Below, piece by piece: positions 1 through 8,115 of a stretch of 64,000 nt of DNA. The position numbers and the translations under genes are program-made. The number at the start of each line of letters is the position of its first letter. Position 1 is the first letter of the stretch. This stretch comes from an uncultured Alteromonadaceae bacterium (GTDB lineage: Bacteria; Pseudomonadota; Gammaproteobacteria; Enterobacterales; Alteromonadaceae), in contig CALKGI010000041.1 of the NCBI GenBank assembly GCA_938085045.1, positions 34,806 to 98,805 on the forward strand, read 5' to 3'. The notes beneath the pieces were generated by a model. It searched no databases and was not told the origin of the DNA. It was given only the letters and a program-made list of their open reading frames with translations.

Positions 1-387
1 AAACCAGTGCATTACGTCTATTCCACCGCCATATTTGCCACCGCAATTCCGGGGTTATTTGCCGGTATCATCGTCTTTTATTCATTGTTTTTTATCAAAG
101 CTAACCTGTTAAACAGCAACGTGATCCTCTATTTTTTGCCCATCATCAGCATGATAGCCACTTTTTTGATTGTCGGTCGCAGAGTCGGGTTTGATATATT
201 GCCCGGATTTCAACGGCTTTCGGGCCTGATGATGTTATTGGGCATAATCTGTTTATTGGTCTTTTTCCTTTACCGGCTGCGTTTTATGATTGGTTTTTTC
301 GCTTCTATCGAACAACTTTTGGTGGTTGGCGTGGTGCTCTATGTTATCGCCAAAGTAGGCCTTGCTAGATTAAAGGGGAAGAATTGA
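1..387 (+). CDS. Multi-pass membrane protein, 3' part
   Basis: The reading frame is open from the first base of the window, so the true start probably lies outside; a GTG at position 7 is the first start codon inside. The visible 128 residues form about four hydrophobic segments (around residues 5-30, 38-57, 72-90 and 96-117), separated by short basic loops and ending in a Lys-rich tail. There is no catalytic motif. It looks like a small integral inner-membrane protein. The family is not recognised and no function is proposed. The next gene is on the other strand. Confidence 0.6.
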   Translation, partial: KPVHYVYSTAIFATAIPGLFAGIIVFYSLFFIKANLLNSNVILYFLPIISMIATFLIVGRRVGFDILPGFQRLSGLMMLLGIICLLVFFLYRLRFMIGFFASIEQLLVVGVVLYVIAKVGLARLKGKN

Positions 388-440
388 AAGGTGGGAAGGC
401 CTTACTCTGGAACATAATAGGGTAATGATGAAACTAGCAC

Positions 441-764
441 TCAGGCAATCTTTTGCTGGGTTACATTGCTACGAAAAGCACCCTCACTATAATCAAACTG
501 AAGTTCGACCCCCAATTTGTGCAAATACAAGAACAACTTTTCAACAGAACAAGCGCTGACTTTACCATTAATAATATCACTGACCCGAGGCTGCTTAACA
601 CCCAAAAGCTCAGCTGCCGCCTTTTGGTTTAATCCTCGTTCGTGCAGTATATTTCGAATTGAAACCATTAACTGCGCTCTATAATGCTTGTCAATGGCGA
701 CATCTTCATCGCAGGAAGATAAAAAAGGATTACTAACAGTTACGAATTCCACGGCCCATCCCAT
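441..764 (-). CDS. XRE/HigA-type antitoxin
   Basis: 107 residues. A helix-turn-helix of the XRE type lies around residues 38-80 (LNQKAAAELLGVKQPRVSDI), followed by a short sheet-like tail (VELQFDY) typical of HigA/HTH_37 antitoxins. It would bind and neutralise the toxin encoded just upstream and repress its own transcription. A perfect 20-bp palindrome sits 30 bp before the start. No clear Shine-Dalgarno precedes the ATG at 764; an internal Met (MVSIRNIL) is a possible alternative. Order toxin then antitoxin matches higBA-type modules. Family assignment is from the visible HTH and the neighbour; the exact subfamily is not settled. Confidence 0.8.
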   Translation of the reverse strand: MGWAVEFVTVSNPFLSSCDEDVAIDKHYRAQLMVSIRNILHERGLNQKAAAELLGVKQPRVSDIINGKVSACSVEKLFLYLHKLGVELQFDYSEGAFRSNVTQQKIA

Positions 765-793
765 ATATAAAAATAACGCTCATATCGCCAAGA

Positions 794-813
794 TTATACT
801 AAATTTAGTATAA
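794..813. promoter_or_regulatory. Perfect 20-bp palindrome, probable antitoxin operator
   Basis: TTATACTAAATTTAGTATAA is an exact inverted repeat in the 92-bp gap between toxin and antitoxin genes, 30 bp upstream of the antitoxin start. XRE antitoxins usually bind such palindromes, so it is inferred to be an autoregulatory operator of an antitoxin-proximal promoter. Confidence 0.6.
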
Positions 814-856
814 ATCAATCGTTATTTGTCAACAATGCCAAGGTAAGATTAGCCAA

Positions 857-1252
857 TTACTTCAGTTTTTTATCCCTTCGGTACTGTTCCAAATCTTTAT
901 ATCTGCTTTTGGCTGGCGTGTAGTCCTTCTTGCTGGTCCCATTTGTTTTCTTTTTAAAGGCATGTAACACGTAGATCCCTTCAGGGAATTTTACTACATA
1001 AATAACACGATATGAGTCCCCGCTTTTGATTGTGATTTGCCTTGCATATCGACCAATAGTTTCACGCATTGCTTTGTGTTGAGCTGGTGAAAACTCAGCC
1101 GTTTCATCAAGTACAACTTCTTCCTCACTAGATGCGTTAGAGCAATCATTTTGCAAGGCCGTGAATTCGAAATTAATTCGTTCAAGCACTCCCTCTGGGA
1201 AATTATCAATTTCCGTCTGAACCTTACGATTCCAATAGATAATAGCCTTCAT
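857..1252 (-). CDS. RelE/HigB-like toxin
   Basis: 131 residues with the RelE/ParE-superfamily pattern: an N-terminal strand and helices (residues 1-35), then IGRYARQITIKSGDSYRVIYVV and the characteristic strand/helix end GIYVLHAFKKKT around residues 100-115. The motif YRVIYVVKFPEGIYVLHAF resembles HigB/Gp49-like (DUF891) mRNA interferases that cleave mRNA on the ribosome. It overlaps the stop codon of a 47-aa upstream reading frame by one base (TAATG), implying translational coupling, and is followed 92 bp later by the antitoxin gene. An acidic insert (around residues 40-60, SSEEEVVLDETAE) makes it longer than a minimal toxin. Confidence 0.75.
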   Translation of the reverse strand: MKAIIYWNRKVQTEIDNFPEGVLERINFEFTALQNDCSNASSEEEVVLDETAEFSPAQHKAMRETIGRYARQITIKSGDSYRVIYVVKFPEGIYVLHAFKKKTNGTSKKDYTPAKSRYKDLEQYRRDKKLK

Positions 1253-1395
1253 TATTTTTTCGCTTTTAATAGGAATTCTGCTGCTTCAATACCGGCATAT
1301 TTAATAAAGTCATGAGCCTTATTAATGCTGAGTGCATCGCTTTGTTCGGATAAAACAATTATTTGTTTTCGTTTCATAATAAATTGGTTACTCAT
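1252..1395 (-). CDS. 47-aa protein, first gene of the toxin-antitoxin operon
   Basis: ATG at 1395 to TAA at 1252; the product starts MSNQFIMKRKQIIVLSEQ and ends EAAEFLLKAKK. The stop codon shares one base with the toxin ATG. It is basic at both ends with a helical middle (INKAHDFIKYAGIEAAEFLL). A second in-frame Met at residue 7 is a possible start. The tight coupling with the toxin argues that it is a real gene, perhaps a third toxin-antitoxin component or a leader peptide, but the family is not recognised. Confidence 0.5.
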   Translation of the reverse strand: MSNQFIMKRKQIIVLSEQSDALSINKAHDFIKYAGIEAAEFLLKAKK

Positions 1396-1465
1396 AGCCA
1401 CGCCTTAAACACTAACCAATAGAAAGTTCATAAAAAATAGCACACTCAAATCAATGCGTCAATAT

Positions 1466-1501
1466 ACGACAAAGCACGACAAAGCACGACAAAGCACGAC
1501 A
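1466..1501. repeat. 10-bp tandem repeat, about 3.6 copies
   Basis: The unit ACGACAAAGC is repeated head to tail without mismatch, and related ACGACA/ACGTCA words recur at about 1634-1649, just before the AlpA-like gene. The spacing of about one helical turn would place protein contacts on the same DNA face. Likely regulator-binding iterons or simple slippage; the role is inferred. Confidence 0.6.
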
Positions 1502-1683
1502 GGATTCATTTAATTGTGTCGAAAATATCATTTAAATACACGAAGAATCCAAAAAATCCTTATTAGCTTCCTATTCTCATGTGACAATTGGCCATAAGTT
1601 GTATAATCATTGATTGACGAAGTGCGATATTATACGTCAAAATACGACAACTAATGACTAGTTTCTTATTTTTAGGAAAATCA

Positions 1684-1956
1684 ATGAAATACCTTACAAT
1701 TGATGATGTTTGCGAAATGTTGAGTATAAGCAGAAGAACGCTGGAGAGAATGAGAGTCCTTTCTGCGTATGAACTGCTACAGTCCATACAACAAAGAAAC
1801 CCAATAACAAGTGATTTGAATGACACAGACATCAAAAATGAAACTGAGCGTTTATCATTCCCAGAACCTGATTTGTTTATAGGAAAAAGCCCTCGATGGG
1901 AGCAAGATAAATTAATATCTTGGTTACAGATTAATGGCAAAAAACTGAAAACGTAA
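1684..1956 (+). CDS. AlpA/excisionase-like HTH protein
   Basis: 90 residues starting MKYLTIDDVCEMLSISRRTL, the winged helix-turn-helix (HTH_17/MerR-like) of AlpA regulators and excisionases, in which an N-terminal domain selects a DNA site for integrase or transcription control. The C-terminal FIGKSPRWEQDKLISWL is typical of this family. The start at 1684 is preferred over an in-frame ATG at 1654 because TAGGAAAA lies 8 bases upstream. No integrase is visible nearby, so it may be a remnant of an integrated element or a lone regulator. Tandem ACGACA words upstream are candidate binding sites. Confidence 0.65.
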   Translation: MKYLTIDDVCEMLSISRRTLERMRVLSAYELLQSIQQRNPITSDLNDTDIKNETERLSFPEPDLFIGKSPRWEQDKLISWLQINGKKLKT

Positions 1957-2247
1957 CCCAAAATAACAAATCGATAGGGCCCAGATTAAAAAACCATCCA
2001 GCAGCAATAATGAGCAGTTTGAATTTGTGATTGAATCGATGACAACAAAAACAACCAATATTGATGGTCTTATTGAAATCACAGTAGAAGAATGAGATGA
2101 CTCATGTATAAAATACTACGCCCAACCCCGCCAATTGCACTTTATCCAGCCAATAAAACGACGATAATGGCGACACCTACGTAAATCCCCAATTCTGAAC
2201 TATGCTCAATTATCTCCATCAAAAAAGCCGTAAAGTAGGAAATTGTT
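1957..2247. other. Intergenic region with a possible gene relic
   Basis: No convincing gene. One plus-strand frame is open from 1967 to a TGA at 2093 and encodes about 42 residues ending GLIEITVEE, with no good start or ribosome-binding site until an ATG at 2039. It may be the 3' remnant of a lost gene beside the AlpA-like regulator. The promoter of the following kinase gene must lie in the right half. Confidence 0.3.
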
Positions 2248-5200
2248 ATGAATGGTGCCCTGTCACCCGCTTTATTCATTATGTCCTCACCAAAATGCAT
2301 TAAACCTCGCGCTGGTATCACTCGATTATCGACCCTTGGCTTAGTCTGTTTTTATCTTTTGTGTGTATCACTTACGCTAATCGCAACCCCCACCTCTGCC
2401 GATGCCTTTTATGGCAATATTCAACGGTTTTCGGTTTACGAAGGGCTGCCTGAGGCCTCGGTTTACTCGATGGCAAACGACAAAGCGGGCTTTCTTTGGT
2501 TAGGCACACCCAGTGGTTTGGTACGCTTTGATGGATATGAATTCGAAACCTACAGCGATACCATTCAAAACCCAGTGTCGTTGACGCCGCCCGACAAAAT
2601 GCACGCGCAAATATCGCTAAAAACCCCCGATGCGAGCAATATGTTTGTCGACAGTAAAAACCGCATTTGGATTGGCTCTTGGGGTCAGGGTCTGTTGGTT
2701 TACGAAAACGACCTAACCTTAATTGACCACTTTGTGCATAACCCGGATGATCCAAACTCTTTGGGCAGCGATTTAATTCAGATGATTTTCGAAGACAGTG
2801 ATGGAGATATCTGGATTGGCACCAATGGCGGTGGCCTGAGCATGCTTAATTCTGCAACTCTCGCAAACAACAATGCTAAAAATAACGCAAAAAATGATAA
2901 TAACGTGCCAGCATTCACCAACTTTAAGCACGACCCCAAAAACGCCAAATCACTAAGTCACGACAGGGTTTGGAGCATGGCCCAAACAACCGATGGCATG
3001 CTGTGGGTTGGCACCAGCGGCGGACTCAACAAACTTGACAAAAACCACCTCGGGCAATTCACCTTATTTGACAAAAAAATCAGCGACCCAATTCAACAAG
3101 ACCTCTTTGTGCGTGCATTAAAGGCAGACGACAAAGGCCAGCTTTGGATTGGCACCAAAAAAGGCTTGGCGTTATTTGACACCCAAAAAGCCAAATATCG
3201 ATGGCAGTTTTGGAGTGGACGTTCAGTCAACTGTATTCAAATCGACAGCGCAGGCGGTATTTTGGTCGGCACCACGCAAGGTTTCTATCGCTGGAACCAA
3301 TACAAAAAGCAATTAACCCCCTTGCGTGACAACGGGGCCACAGTATTGCTACCGGGAAATGACATTAGAGACATTTTAGTCGACCATAACGACATCTTAT
3401 GGCTCGCCACTCGCTTTTCGGGTTTACTCAAAATCCAATCGACTCCTAACGCTTTTCAAACTTACAGCTACGCAGGCCAAGCCACTGTGCAACAACCTCA
3501 AGCACAGTCAAAACCCATTGGCCGCGTTAATACGTTCACCCAAGACAACCGAGGCAAAATTTGGCTGGGCACCAACAATGGATTAATGACGATGTCACCC
3601 AGCACTGGGCAAGTTACAAGATTAGACATGGAACCCATGGAGATCACCACCATTGTTCAAGGTCAACAGGGCAACCTTTGGATTGGCGGCTTTCAAGGGT
3701 TGTTTTCGCTGTCTATCAGCGAGCTACCTATGGTTAATCCGACTGATTTGAAGACCAAGCTTAAAGACCAAAACCACTTACTCGGCGACCTTGCCGACAA
3801 AGGTGTCAGCAGTTTGCTGTTCAGCAACAAAAATGAATTATGGATTGGTACCAATCATGAGGGGTTGGTTCGCTTTAACGGCAGTAAAACCGAACATTAC
3901 CGCTTTGACAAAACCGATACAACCACTCTTACTAACAACTCGGTCACCGCATTACTTGAAGATCACCAAGGCAATATTTGGATAGGCACCAATGGCGGTG
4001 CGTTAAGTCAATTCAATCCAAAACCCTACGCAAAAAAAGGCACAAAGCTAATAAAAAGCAAACCCCACTTTATCAATTACCACAATGACAAAAACCAACC
4101 CACCAGCATTGACGGTGTTGTGGTCAATACCCTCTATCAAACTAATCAGCACGCCTTATGGGTTGGTTTGCAACAATCACTCGACAAGTTAACGCTCTTA
4201 AGCAGCGAATTTGAGCATTTTAGCGACAAAAAGGGCATTAACAGCCACAACATTAAAAGTATCACCGAAGACGATCAGGGTTATTTGTGGCTTGCCACCA
4301 GCAAGGGCATTAGCCGATATGATATGAAGCAGCGCATTTTCGTTAACTTTACCAACAAAGATGGTTTCGACAATAACCTGTTTTTGGCCAACGCCGTGCT
4401 CAGAGCCCAAGACGGTCAATTGTATTTTGGCGGCAACAAAGGCGTCACTAAAGTCATACCCGACAGGCTCAATTTCAGCAGTCGCCCCGCGGTTACTGCC
4501 ATAAGCAAAATTTGGATTGATCATCAACCGCATGAAAAAGTGTCTTTTACCAATGAATCGGTATTGAAATTGCCACATTACACTAAAGATTTAAAGTTTC
4601 AATTTACCCTGCTAGATTTTAAAACCCCAGATAAAAACCGCTATTCTTATCGGCTAAAAGGGTTTGATAACAACTGGCACCAAGCCAATGACGCCCGCAT
4701 TACCAGCTACACCAACCTCAGCCCGGGTAGTTATACATTCGAAGTGAAAGGCGGCAATAACCAAGGCATATGGTCTGACAAAAATGCCAGTATTATAGTG
4801 CACGTTGCCACCCCTTGGTGGGCATTGCAATGGGTTAGAACCTTAATTGTGATATTACTGACCCTCATGGTTTTTCTATTATATCGTTATCGTTTAGCCG
4901 CTTTGGCTAAGCACAATGCCGAGCTAGAAAAGCAAGTTGCCCGGCGCAGCACCGACTTATTCAACGCCAAAAAGCAACTGATAGAATCACAAAAACATGT
5001 CGCGTTGTCGTCTTTGGTCACCGGTATTGCTCACGAAATTAACACCCCAGTGGGCATTGGCATCACCGCTATTTCGATGTTACAAGATTCGATTGGTTCA
5101 TTACTGACAAGCCACCAGAACAAATCCCTGAAACTATCTACATTTGAGTCAAAACTGTTGCACATGCAAACCAGCGCCGATTTAGTGTCAAATAACTTGA

Positions 5201-5736
5201 TGAAATCGGCCGACTTAATCAACACCTTCAAAAAAGTGTCGGTCGACCAAATGTCAGAGCAGCGCAGAGTATTTGACTTAAGCGATTACCTACAAGAAAT
5301 AGCCAACGGCCTGCAATCAAAATTAACCACCAAATCAATTACCATCACAGTCAACAGTCCAGACGAACTGAGCATAGACAGCTACCCCGGCGCAATAGCT
5401 CAGGTTGTCACCAACTTAATTTTAAACGCTTTTATCCATGGCTTCGACGACTCACCAAAAGACGATAAAAACCGCGAAATAACACTTACTATTCAACCCC
5501 AAGACACAAAAATAAATATCATGATTTGCGACAACGGCAGCGGAATATCAACCGACCAATTGGGCAAAATATTCGACCCATTCTATACCACTAAAAGAAC
5601 AAGCGGCGGCTGCGGATTAGGCCTTCATATTTGTTATAACATTGTCGAACGCCTGCTTAACGGCACCATTAGCTGTAGCTGCCCACCAGCCGGTGGGGCT
5701 TGTTTTGAATTTGATATCTCGACAGCGGCTGAGTAG
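2248..5736 (+). CDS. Propeller-type sensor histidine kinase
   Basis: 1162 residues. A signal-anchor is near residues 28-50. A long periplasmic sensor follows, made of two-component regulator propeller repeats (FLWLGTPSGLVRFDG, DIWIGTNGGGLSML, IWLGTNNGLM and others) up to about residue 760, then a Y_Y_Y immunoglobulin-like domain, one membrane helix near 855-880, and a cytoplasmic kinase. The phospho-acceptor His is in AHEINTPVG (about residue 928); the ATPase has the N box (LILNAFIHGF), DNGSGI and a GLGL box. No receiver or DNA-binding domain, so a separate response regulator is needed and none is adjacent. ATG at 2248 has AGGAA 7 bases upstream. Ligands of such propellers are often oligosaccharides; here the ligand is unknown. 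Confidence 0.9.
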   Translation: MNGALSPALFIMSSPKCIKPRAGITRLSTLGLVCFYLLCVSLTLIATPTSADAFYGNIQRFSVYEGLPEASVYSMANDKAGFLWLGTPSGLVRFDGYEFETYSDTIQNPVSLTPPDKMHAQISLKTPDASNMFVDSKNRIWIGSWGQGLLVYENDLTLIDHFVHNPDDPNSLGSDLIQMIFEDSDGDIWIGTNGGGLSMLNSATLANNNAKNNAKNDNNVPAFTNFKHDPKNAKSLSHDRVWSMAQTTDGMLWVGTSGGLNKLDKNHLGQFTLFDKKISDPIQQDLFVRALKADDKGQLWIGTKKGLALFDTQKAKYRWQFWSGRSVNCIQIDSAGGILVGTTQGFYRWNQYKKQLTPLRDNGATVLLPGNDIRDILVDHNDILWLATRFSGLLKIQSTPNAFQTYSYAGQATVQQPQAQSKPIGRVNTFTQDNRGKIWLGTNNGLMTMSPSTGQVTRLDMEPMEITTIVQGQQGNLWIGGFQGLFSLSISELPMVNPTDLKTKLKDQNHLLGDLADKGVSSLLFSNKNELWIGTNHEGLVRFNGSKTEHYRFDKTDTTTLTNNSVTALLEDHQGNIWIGTNGGALSQFNPKPYAKKGTKLIKSKPHFINYHNDKNQPTSIDGVVVNTLYQTNQHALWVGLQQSLDKLTLLSSEFEHFSDKKGINSHNIKSITEDDQGYLWLATSKGISRYDMKQRIFVNFTNKDGFDNNLFLANAVLRAQDGQLYFGGNKGVTKVIPDRLNFSSRPAVTAISKIWIDHQPHEKVSFTNESVLKLPHYTKDLKFQFTLLDFKTPDKNRYSYRLKGFDNNWHQANDARITSYTNLSPGSYTFEVKGGNNQGIWSDKNASIIVHVATPWWALQWVRTLIVILLTLMVFLLYRYRLAALAKHNAELEKQVARRSTDLFNAKKQLIESQKHVALSSLVTGIAHEINTPVGIGITAISMLQDSIGSLLTSHQNKSLKLSTFESKLLHMQTSADLVSNNLMKSADLINTFKKVSVDQMSEQRRVFDLSDYLQEIANGLQSKLTTKSITITVNSPDELSIDSYPGAIAQVVTNLILNAFIHGFDDSPKDDKNREITLTIQPQDTKINIMICDNGSGISTDQLGKIFDPFYTTKRTSGGCGLGLHICYNIVERLLNGTISCSCPPAGGACFEFDISTAAE

Positions 5737-5745
5737 GAGCTAGCT

Positions 5746-5762
5746 CCAGCTCGCGATTTTGG
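5746..5762. repeat. Dispersed palindromic repeat fragment
   Basis: CCAGCTCGCGATTTTGG occurs here and again exactly at 49707-49723. Here it follows GGAGCTAGCTCC, so both sites belong to a hairpin-prone dispersed intergenic element. Confidence 0.5.
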
Positions 5763-5772
5763 CCTGCAACAC

Positions 5773-5801
5773 TTGCATTACTAGACGACCGGTCATATAA
5801 T
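5773..5801 (+). promoter_or_regulatory. tetR promoter with embedded operator
   Basis: A -35 box TTGCAT (5773-5778), a 17-bp spacer and a -10 box TATAAT (5796-5801). The predicted transcription start is about 5808, the first base of the ATG. Inside the spacer lies TAGACGACCGGTCAT (5782-5796), nearly identical to the operator at 6731-6745, so the regulator is inferred to repress itself. Confidence 0.65.
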
Positions 5802-5807
5802 GCACGA

Positions 5808-6404
5808 ATGGCCAGACCTAAACGCAGTGAACAAACGCGAGAGGCGTTAATCACAACCGGTATCGAACAGCTATCATTGCATGGCTACCATGGCACCGGC
5901 ATTAAACAAATACTCGACGCGGTAAACGTGCCTAAAGGTTCGTTTTATCATTATTTTGCCAGCAAAGAAGCCTTTGTTGCAGAGATCATTCGGGTTTACA
6001 GCGCGCAGCTGTTGACTCAACTCGATGATTTTTTGGCGAATTCTGACGAATCACCACTAGCGCAGCTTAAAACGGTTTACTGCCTTATGTTAGACAGGTT
6101 TTCGAGCCAAAACTGTCAGCAAGGTTGTTTAATTGGCAGCATAGCGGCCGAATTAGGTAACCAAAGCGAGTTATGCCAAACCGCAATGCTCGAATCGGTT
6201 GCTAAGTCAAAACAAGTCGTTGGCGCCCTTATGCAACAAGCGCAAGAGGCTGGGCAAATTCGCAATGACTATACCGCCGAACAAGTCACCGCTGTTTTTT
6301 GGGCAACTTGGGAGGGCAGCTTGTTGCAAATGAAGCTTGAAGGCAACACCGACTCGGCCAAAGAAATATTGTTTTTAATGCTCGATGGGTTGTTGAAACC
6401 TTAG
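5808..6404 (+). CDS. TetR-family repressor, NemR/AcuR-like
   Basis: 198 residues. The N-terminal TetR helix-turn-helix spans about residues 10-55 (GYHGTGIKQILDAVNVPKGS, FYHYFASKEAF). The C-terminal ligand domain contains NCQQGCLIG, two Cys in the position where NemR/AcuR-type regulators carry reactive cysteines that sense electrophiles. A shared operator before it and before the downstream flavin oxidoreductase gene suggests that it controls both, like nemR-nemA. No Shine-Dalgarno precedes the ATG, and the -10 box ends 6 bases before it, so the mRNA may be leaderless. Confidence 0.85.
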   Translation: MARPKRSEQTREALITTGIEQLSLHGYHGTGIKQILDAVNVPKGSFYHYFASKEAFVAEIIRVYSAQLLTQLDDFLANSDESPLAQLKTVYCLMLDRFSSQNCQQGCLIGSIAAELGNQSELCQTAMLESVAKSKQVVGALMQQAQEAGQIRNDYTAEQVTAVFWATWEGSLLQMKLEGNTDSAKEILFLMLDGLLKP

Positions 6405-6440
6405 TGTTAACCGGGTTAAGCAAAATGTTTGAATGCACCA

Positions 6441-6536
6441 TGGTAGTAGCTGCGTCTCGCCGCGATAAATGGCGAAGCCATTTCAATCTCAATTTGGTTT
6501 TCAACCAAAATCGCGCCGAGACGGACGCTCCTACCA
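6441..6536. repeat. Imperfect palindromic element
   Basis: The left arm (TGGTAGTAGCTGCGTCTCGC) and the right arm at 6511-6536 are near-perfect inverted complements, with a smaller inner palindrome TTGGTTTTCAACCAA at 6493-6507. Related words occur near 5746, 27250 and 49700, so this is one of a dispersed family of hairpin repeats. Confidence 0.6.
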
Positions 6537-6686
6537 CGCTTTCATTCCTAACTAGCTGGCATTAGGTCTTCAGTATCGCTCTAACCTTGTACAAGCGATA
6601 TTGAAGTGTGGCCTACGAAGATAACATCAGTCTTTGCCGATATATATTGAAATTAAAGTCTCGTGAAGATTGTAAAAAAACACCGA

Positions 6687-6718
6687 CGAACACCACCCAA
6701 ATGGATGTTCGTTTTTTT
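6687..6718 (+). terminator. Rho-independent terminator
   Basis: The stem CGAACA/TGTTCG extends through CCA/TGG with one bulged base and is followed by seven T. It probably ends the tetR transcript before the promoter of the flavin oxidoreductase gene. Confidence 0.7.
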
Positions 6719-6730
6719 AAATTTAATTAA

Positions 6731-6745
6731 TAGACGACCGGTCTA
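6731..6745. promoter_or_regulatory. Operator of the TetR regulator
   Basis: TAGACGACCGGTCTA is a TAGAC-N5-GTCTA inverted repeat with an ACCGGT core, 46 bp before the oxidoreductase ATG and matching the tetR promoter site at 13 of 15 positions. It resembles the E. coli NemR box in layout (known from the family). Binding is inferred. Confidence 0.65.
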
Positions 6746-6790
6746 GTAAGTTTACACCCGACTACTAACCTATCACTTATAAAAGGTATT

Positions 6791-8026
6791 ATGATGAGCC
6801 ATCCCATTCAGTTGAATCAGCCATTTACGTTAAACAATGGCACGGTTGTCAAAAACAGATTGTTCAAATCAGCAATGAGCGAGCAGTTGGGCACCAAAAG
6901 TCACGACCCCTCTCATGGATTGGTGAACCTTTATAAAACTTGGGCCGAAGGCGGTTTAGGGTTATCAATCACTGGCAATATCATGATTGACCGCACAGCC
7001 CTTGGCGAACCTAAAAATGTAGTGCTCGACACCCAAAGCGACCTCGAACCTTTTAAACGCTGGGCGCAAGCGGGCACAACCAACGACAGTCAAATATGGA
7101 CGCAACTGAATCACCCGGGCAAACAAATCCCTAACTTTATTAGCAAAGAACCTGTTGCGCCTTCAGCCATTTCACTCGAAAACGGCCTAGAAAAAGGCTT
7201 TAACACCCCACGTGCGTTAACCGAGCTTGAGATTCTCGACATCATCGAAAAATTTGCCACCAGCGCCCGACTTTCTAAAGAAGCAGGGTTTACCGGCGTA
7301 CAAATTCACGGTGCTCACGGTTATTTGGTCAGCCAGTTTTTATCACCTAGGCACAACCAGCGCACCGACCAATGGGGTGGTTCGTTGCAAAACCGAATGC
7401 GCTTTGTGTTGGCTGTGTATCAGGCCATTCGTAAAAACGTGGGCGATGATTTTCCAATAGGCATTAAGCTCAATTCAGCCGACTTTATGCGTGGCGGATT
7501 TACCGAAGAAGATTCAATGGAAGTGGTCAAAGCATTGGCGGGCGCTGGCATCAACTTAATTGAGATATCGGGCGGCACTTACGAAAGTCCATCGATGGTT
7601 GGTCACAAAGTCAAACCGACCACTCAAAAGCGTGAAGCGTATTTTTTAGCTTATGCCGAAAAAGTGCGTGGCTTAGTTGATACCCCAGTTGTCGTTACCG
7701 GCGGTTTTCGCTCTGCCGATGGCATGACCACCGCATTGCAAAGCGGTGCGACTGATTTTATTGGTCTGGCTCGGCCATTAGCTGTAGACCCTGCCCTGCC
7801 AAACAAGTTAATGAGTGATGACAAACACACCATTAAGTTAAAAACGCTAACAACCGGTGTTAGGGCGGTCGATAAAATGGCGATGTTAGACATTGTTTGG
7901 TACGAATTTCAGCTCGATAGAATGGCCAACAATAAAAAGCCTAAAGCCAATTTAAGTGAATGGGGGGTTTTCTTTAAGACTTTAGGCCGTGCTGGCGCTT
8001 ATGCGTTTAGAAAAAGACGCGGTTGA
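6791..8026 (+). CDS. Old Yellow Enzyme-family NADH:flavin oxidoreductase
   Basis: 411 residues forming one FMN-binding TIM barrel. Visible family motifs are LNHPGKQ, the substrate/flavin-site QIHGAHGYLVSQFLSP followed by TDQWGGSLQNR, and the C-terminal phosphate-binding segments VVTGGF and ATDFIGLARP. Enzymes of this family reduce activated C=C bonds and nitro compounds with NAD(P)H. Control by the TetR repressor encoded upstream is implied by the shared operator. It starts with ATGATG; AAAGG precedes the first. The true substrate is not predictable; detoxification of electrophiles is the usual assumption for nemA-like genes. Confidence 0.9.
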   Translation: MMSHPIQLNQPFTLNNGTVVKNRLFKSAMSEQLGTKSHDPSHGLVNLYKTWAEGGLGLSITGNIMIDRTALGEPKNVVLDTQSDLEPFKRWAQAGTTNDSQIWTQLNHPGKQIPNFISKEPVAPSAISLENGLEKGFNTPRALTELEILDIIEKFATSARLSKEAGFTGVQIHGAHGYLVSQFLSPRHNQRTDQWGGSLQNRMRFVLAVYQAIRKNVGDDFPIGIKLNSADFMRGGFTEEDSMEVVKALAGAGINLIEISGGTYESPSMVGHKVKPTTQKREAYFLAYAEKVRGLVDTPVVVTGGFRSADGMTTALQSGATDFIGLARPLAVDPALPNKLMSDDKHTIKLKTLTTGVRAVDKMAMLDIVWYEFQLDRMANNKKPKANLSEWGVFFKTLGRAGAYAFRKRRG

Positions 8027-8048
8027 TTTGAGTTAACAGCCCAATTAA

Positions 8049-8086
8049 TTGGGCAACACAGGGGCCATTTCCCCGTGCTTGCCCAA
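8049..8086. terminator. Bidirectional hairpin terminator
   Basis: TTGGGCAA-CAC-A-GGGG pairs with CCCC-GTG-C-TTGCCCAA around a 6-base loop, between two convergent genes. The T tract is weak on both sides, but the stem is long and GC-rich. Confidence 0.6.
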
Positions 8087-8115
8087 CTATATTTCATCAT
8101 TCACAATGGCCATAT

